Below, one piece after another: positions 6,991 to 8,023 of a stretch of 8,023 nt of DNA. The position numbers were made by a program, and so were the translations under genes. The stretch is taken from contig JAPUIV010000162.1 of assembly GCA_027296665.1 (NCBI GenBank), positions 1 through 8,023 on the forward strand. Direction: 5' to 3'. Below the pieces are notes generated by a model, which did no database searches, was not told where the DNA came from, and saw nothing but the letters and a program-made list of their open reading frames with translations. Within the stretch, counting starts at the first letter, position 1; every line of letters begins with the position of its first letter. The DNA comes from Acidobacteriota bacterium (GTDB lineage: Bacteria; Acidobacteriota; Polarisedimenticolia; JAPUIV01).

Positions 6991-7022
6991 AAAGATCGAT
7001 GCGCAGGGCCATACTGGAGGGA

Positions 7023-7051
7023 TTGACAGCCGGTTCTTCCCCCCCTATCAT
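7023..7051 (+). promoter_or_regulatory. Sigma70-type promoter of pyrE
   Basis: TTGACA (7023-7028), a 17-bp spacer and TATCAT (7046-7051) make a near-consensus promoter. Transcription would start around 7058, giving a leader of about 42 nt before the pyrE ATG at 7100. No attenuator hairpin with a T-tract is seen in the leader. Confidence 0.75.
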
Positions 7052-7099
7052 TCCGTTCGCAGTCATTATTAATAGTCCATGACCCCTCAGGAACCTGGA

Positions 7100-7660
7100 A
7101 TGAACCCGCGCGCACGACTCAAACAGATCATCGAAGAGAAGGCCCTCATGCGGGGAGATTTCTCTCTCTCCTCGGGAGGAAAATCGGCCATCTACTTCAA
7201 CTGTAAGCGCGTGACGCTTGACCCCGAAGGAGTCGCCCTGATCGGTGAAATCCTTCTCGCCGAGATCGGCAAGCTCGGCAAGATCATCGCCATCGGCGGG
7301 CCCTCGATCGGCGCCGATCCGGTGGTCGGGTATATCGCGGGAAAAAGCCACCTGGAGGGAAGAGCGGTTGCCGCCTTCATCGTGAGGAAACGGCCGAAGC
7401 AACACGGCACAGCGATGACGATCGAGAACGTGCCGCCAGAAGGATCGCGGGTGGTGATCTTCGAGGATGTGGTGACCACCGGCCGGTCGACCCTCGAGGC
7501 GATCCGCCAGGTGGAAAGGGAACGACTTCAGGTGGTCGCCGTGTTCAGCCTCATCGACCGGGAGGAAGGGGGCGCCGAGGCGTTGCGCGGCTATCCCTAC
7601 AAAGCGTTATTCCGCCGGAGCGACTTCGCGCAGCTTGACGAAGGCGTACCGGAAGCCTAA
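7100..7660 (+). CDS. pyrE: Orotate phosphoribosyltransferase
   Basis: Makes orotidine 5'-monophosphate from orotate and PRPP in de novo pyrimidine synthesis; cytoplasmic and normally a dimer. 186 residues from the ATG at 7100, chosen because AGGA (7089-7092) lies 7 nt upstream. The in-frame ATG at 7079 lacks a Shine-Dalgarno and falls only about 20 nt after the predicted transcription start. Visible motifs are the substrate-binding FSLSSGGKSAIYFNCK (21-36), the catalytic flexible loop RKRPKQHGT (96-104, matching RKEAKDHGE of E. coli PyrE), and the PRPP-binding VVIFEDVVTTGRS (118-130) with the acidic pair E122-D123. It is shorter than E. coli PyrE (213 residues) but normal for the compact bacterial type. 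It reads divergently from the cus operon and is followed 64 bp later by tRNA-Asn. The family is certain; no partner pyr gene is present in the window. Confidence 0.96.
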   Translation: MNPRARLKQIIEEKALMRGDFSLSSGGKSAIYFNCKRVTLDPEGVALIGEILLAEIGKLGKIIAIGGPSIGADPVVGYIAGKSHLEGRAVAAFIVRKRPKQHGTAMTIENVPPEGSRVVIFEDVVTTGRSTLEAIRQVERERLQVVAVFSLIDREEGGAEALRGYPYKALFRRSDFAQLDEGVPEA

Positions 7661-7663
7661 AAT
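7635..7663 (+). promoter_or_regulatory. Candidate tRNA-Asn promoter inside the pyrE 3' end
   Basis: TTGACG (7635-7640), a 17-bp spacer and TAAAAT (7658-7663) match 5 of 6 bases at each hexamer. The -10 box starts with the pyrE stop codon TAA. Initiation near 7670 would give a 5' leader of about 55 nt before the mature tRNA, independent of pyrE. Confidence 0.6.
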
Positions 7664-7713
7664 CGTACCTTGGAGCGCATTTCGGAACCATCCGAAACGC
7701 CTCCAAGGTACGA
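7663..7713 (+). repeat. 51-nt near-continuous hairpin between pyrE and tRNA-Asn
   Basis: TCGTACCTTGGAG (7663-7675) pairs perfectly with CTCCAAGGTACGA (7701-7713). After a small interruption (7676-7679 against 7698-7700), TTTCGGA (7680-7686) pairs with TCCGAAA (7691-7697) around the loop ACCA. It starts 2 nt after the pyrE stop. No T-tract follows, so it is not a classical intrinsic terminator. It could protect the pyrE mRNA end, be an RNase III-type processing site, or be a dispersed palindromic repeat. Confidence 0.75.
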
Positions 7714-7724
7714 CCTCAGAGTAT

Positions 7725-7799
<75 letters not shown>

Positions 7800-8023
7800 A
7801 AACATAGCCATCGCGAATTTTCGGGAAACCAGGAAAAATTTTTCTCCCTTACATCTCGAACTTCCAAAAGGTTTGTCCCTCCGGCCCAAGAAACGAGGTT
7901 TGGCTTCACCCAATTTCGATTTAGGAAAACATCCCTTTCTTTTGACAACCATCCGGTAATCAAATAATTTGTTTTTTCCCTCCTGAATGATTAAAAAGGA
8001 AAAAATTGGAAATTGGACATTAC
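7800..8023. other. Non-coding AT-rich tail after tRNA-Asn
   Basis: I see no credible gene in these 224 bp. By hand count they are about 39 percent G+C, far below pyrE and the cus genes. AATTTTC (7816-7822) and GAAAAATT (7833-7840) followed by a few Ts could be a weak tRNA terminator, but the stem is almost all A-T. TTTTTTCC (7972-7979) and GGAAAAAA are inverted near the end, and the last bases contain a short AAATTGG duplication. Confidence 0.5.
7942..7968 (+). promoter_or_regulatory. Possible promoter for a gene beyond the right edge
   Basis: A perfect TTGACA (7942-7947) is followed by AATAAT (7963-7968), 5 of 6 matches, at a rather short 15-bp spacing. No start codon with a Shine-Dalgarno follows inside the window, so its gene would lie to the right. 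Confidence 0.35.

Noticed and set aside
7816..7847. Intrinsic terminator of tRNA-Asn
   Set aside because: The possible stem is nearly all A-T with unequal arms and the T-run is short; too weak to call as a feature of its own.

Overview
The window looks like a chromosomal segment of a Gram-negative bacterium. An outer-membrane TolC-type channel is encoded, the coding DNA is G+C-rich (high fifties to about 60 percent by eye), and the non-coding stretches are clearly AT-rich. The phylum cannot be fixed from the sequence alone. A Nitrospirota- or Deltaproteobacteria-like origin is only an impression from the protein style.

Positions 1-6822 carry one minus-strand operon, read right to left. It encodes an outer-membrane factor (cusC-like, 6822-5500), a periplasmic adaptor (cusB, 5470-3935), a heavy-metal RND pump (cusA, 3954-685), a small two-helix membrane protein resembling the front end of a sensor kinase (638-294), and the first 81 codons of a DUF2231 membrane protein running off the left edge (245-1). 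Gaps are short or negative (29, -20, 46 and 48 bp). The first three genes make a complete tripartite efflux pump. The pump retains the periplasmic methionine triad, three transmembrane methionine pairs and the proton-relay residues known from E. coli CusA, so Cu(I)/Ag(I) is the predicted substrate. The adaptor carries an extra Cys-based heavy-metal-binding domain in front of the usual CusB methionine site. No CusF chaperone and no CusR/CusS, CueR or CsoR regulator gene lies in the window.

Positions 6823-7099 form a regulatory intergenic region between the leftward operon and rightward pyrE. It holds two similar palindromes 22 bp apart (6950-6967 and 6971-6990), which overlap a weak leftward promoter candidate. 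It also has an AT-rich cluster of inverted repeats (6905-6942) and a strong sigma70-type promoter for pyrE (7023-7051).

Positions 7100-7799 carry pyrE (orotate phosphoribosyltransferase) and a tRNA-Asn(GUU) gene with encoded CCA. A good sigma70-type promoter for the tRNA sits in the last codons of pyrE, its -10 box overlapping the stop codon. Between the two genes lies a 51-nt, nearly continuous hairpin without a T-tract. The final 224 bp after the tRNA are non-coding, drop to about 39 percent G+C and contain a possible rightward promoter.

I did not find a clearly new system. The items most worth checking are the tandem palindromes, the hairpin and nested promoter at the pyrE/tRNA junction, and the two small membrane proteins appended to the pump operon.
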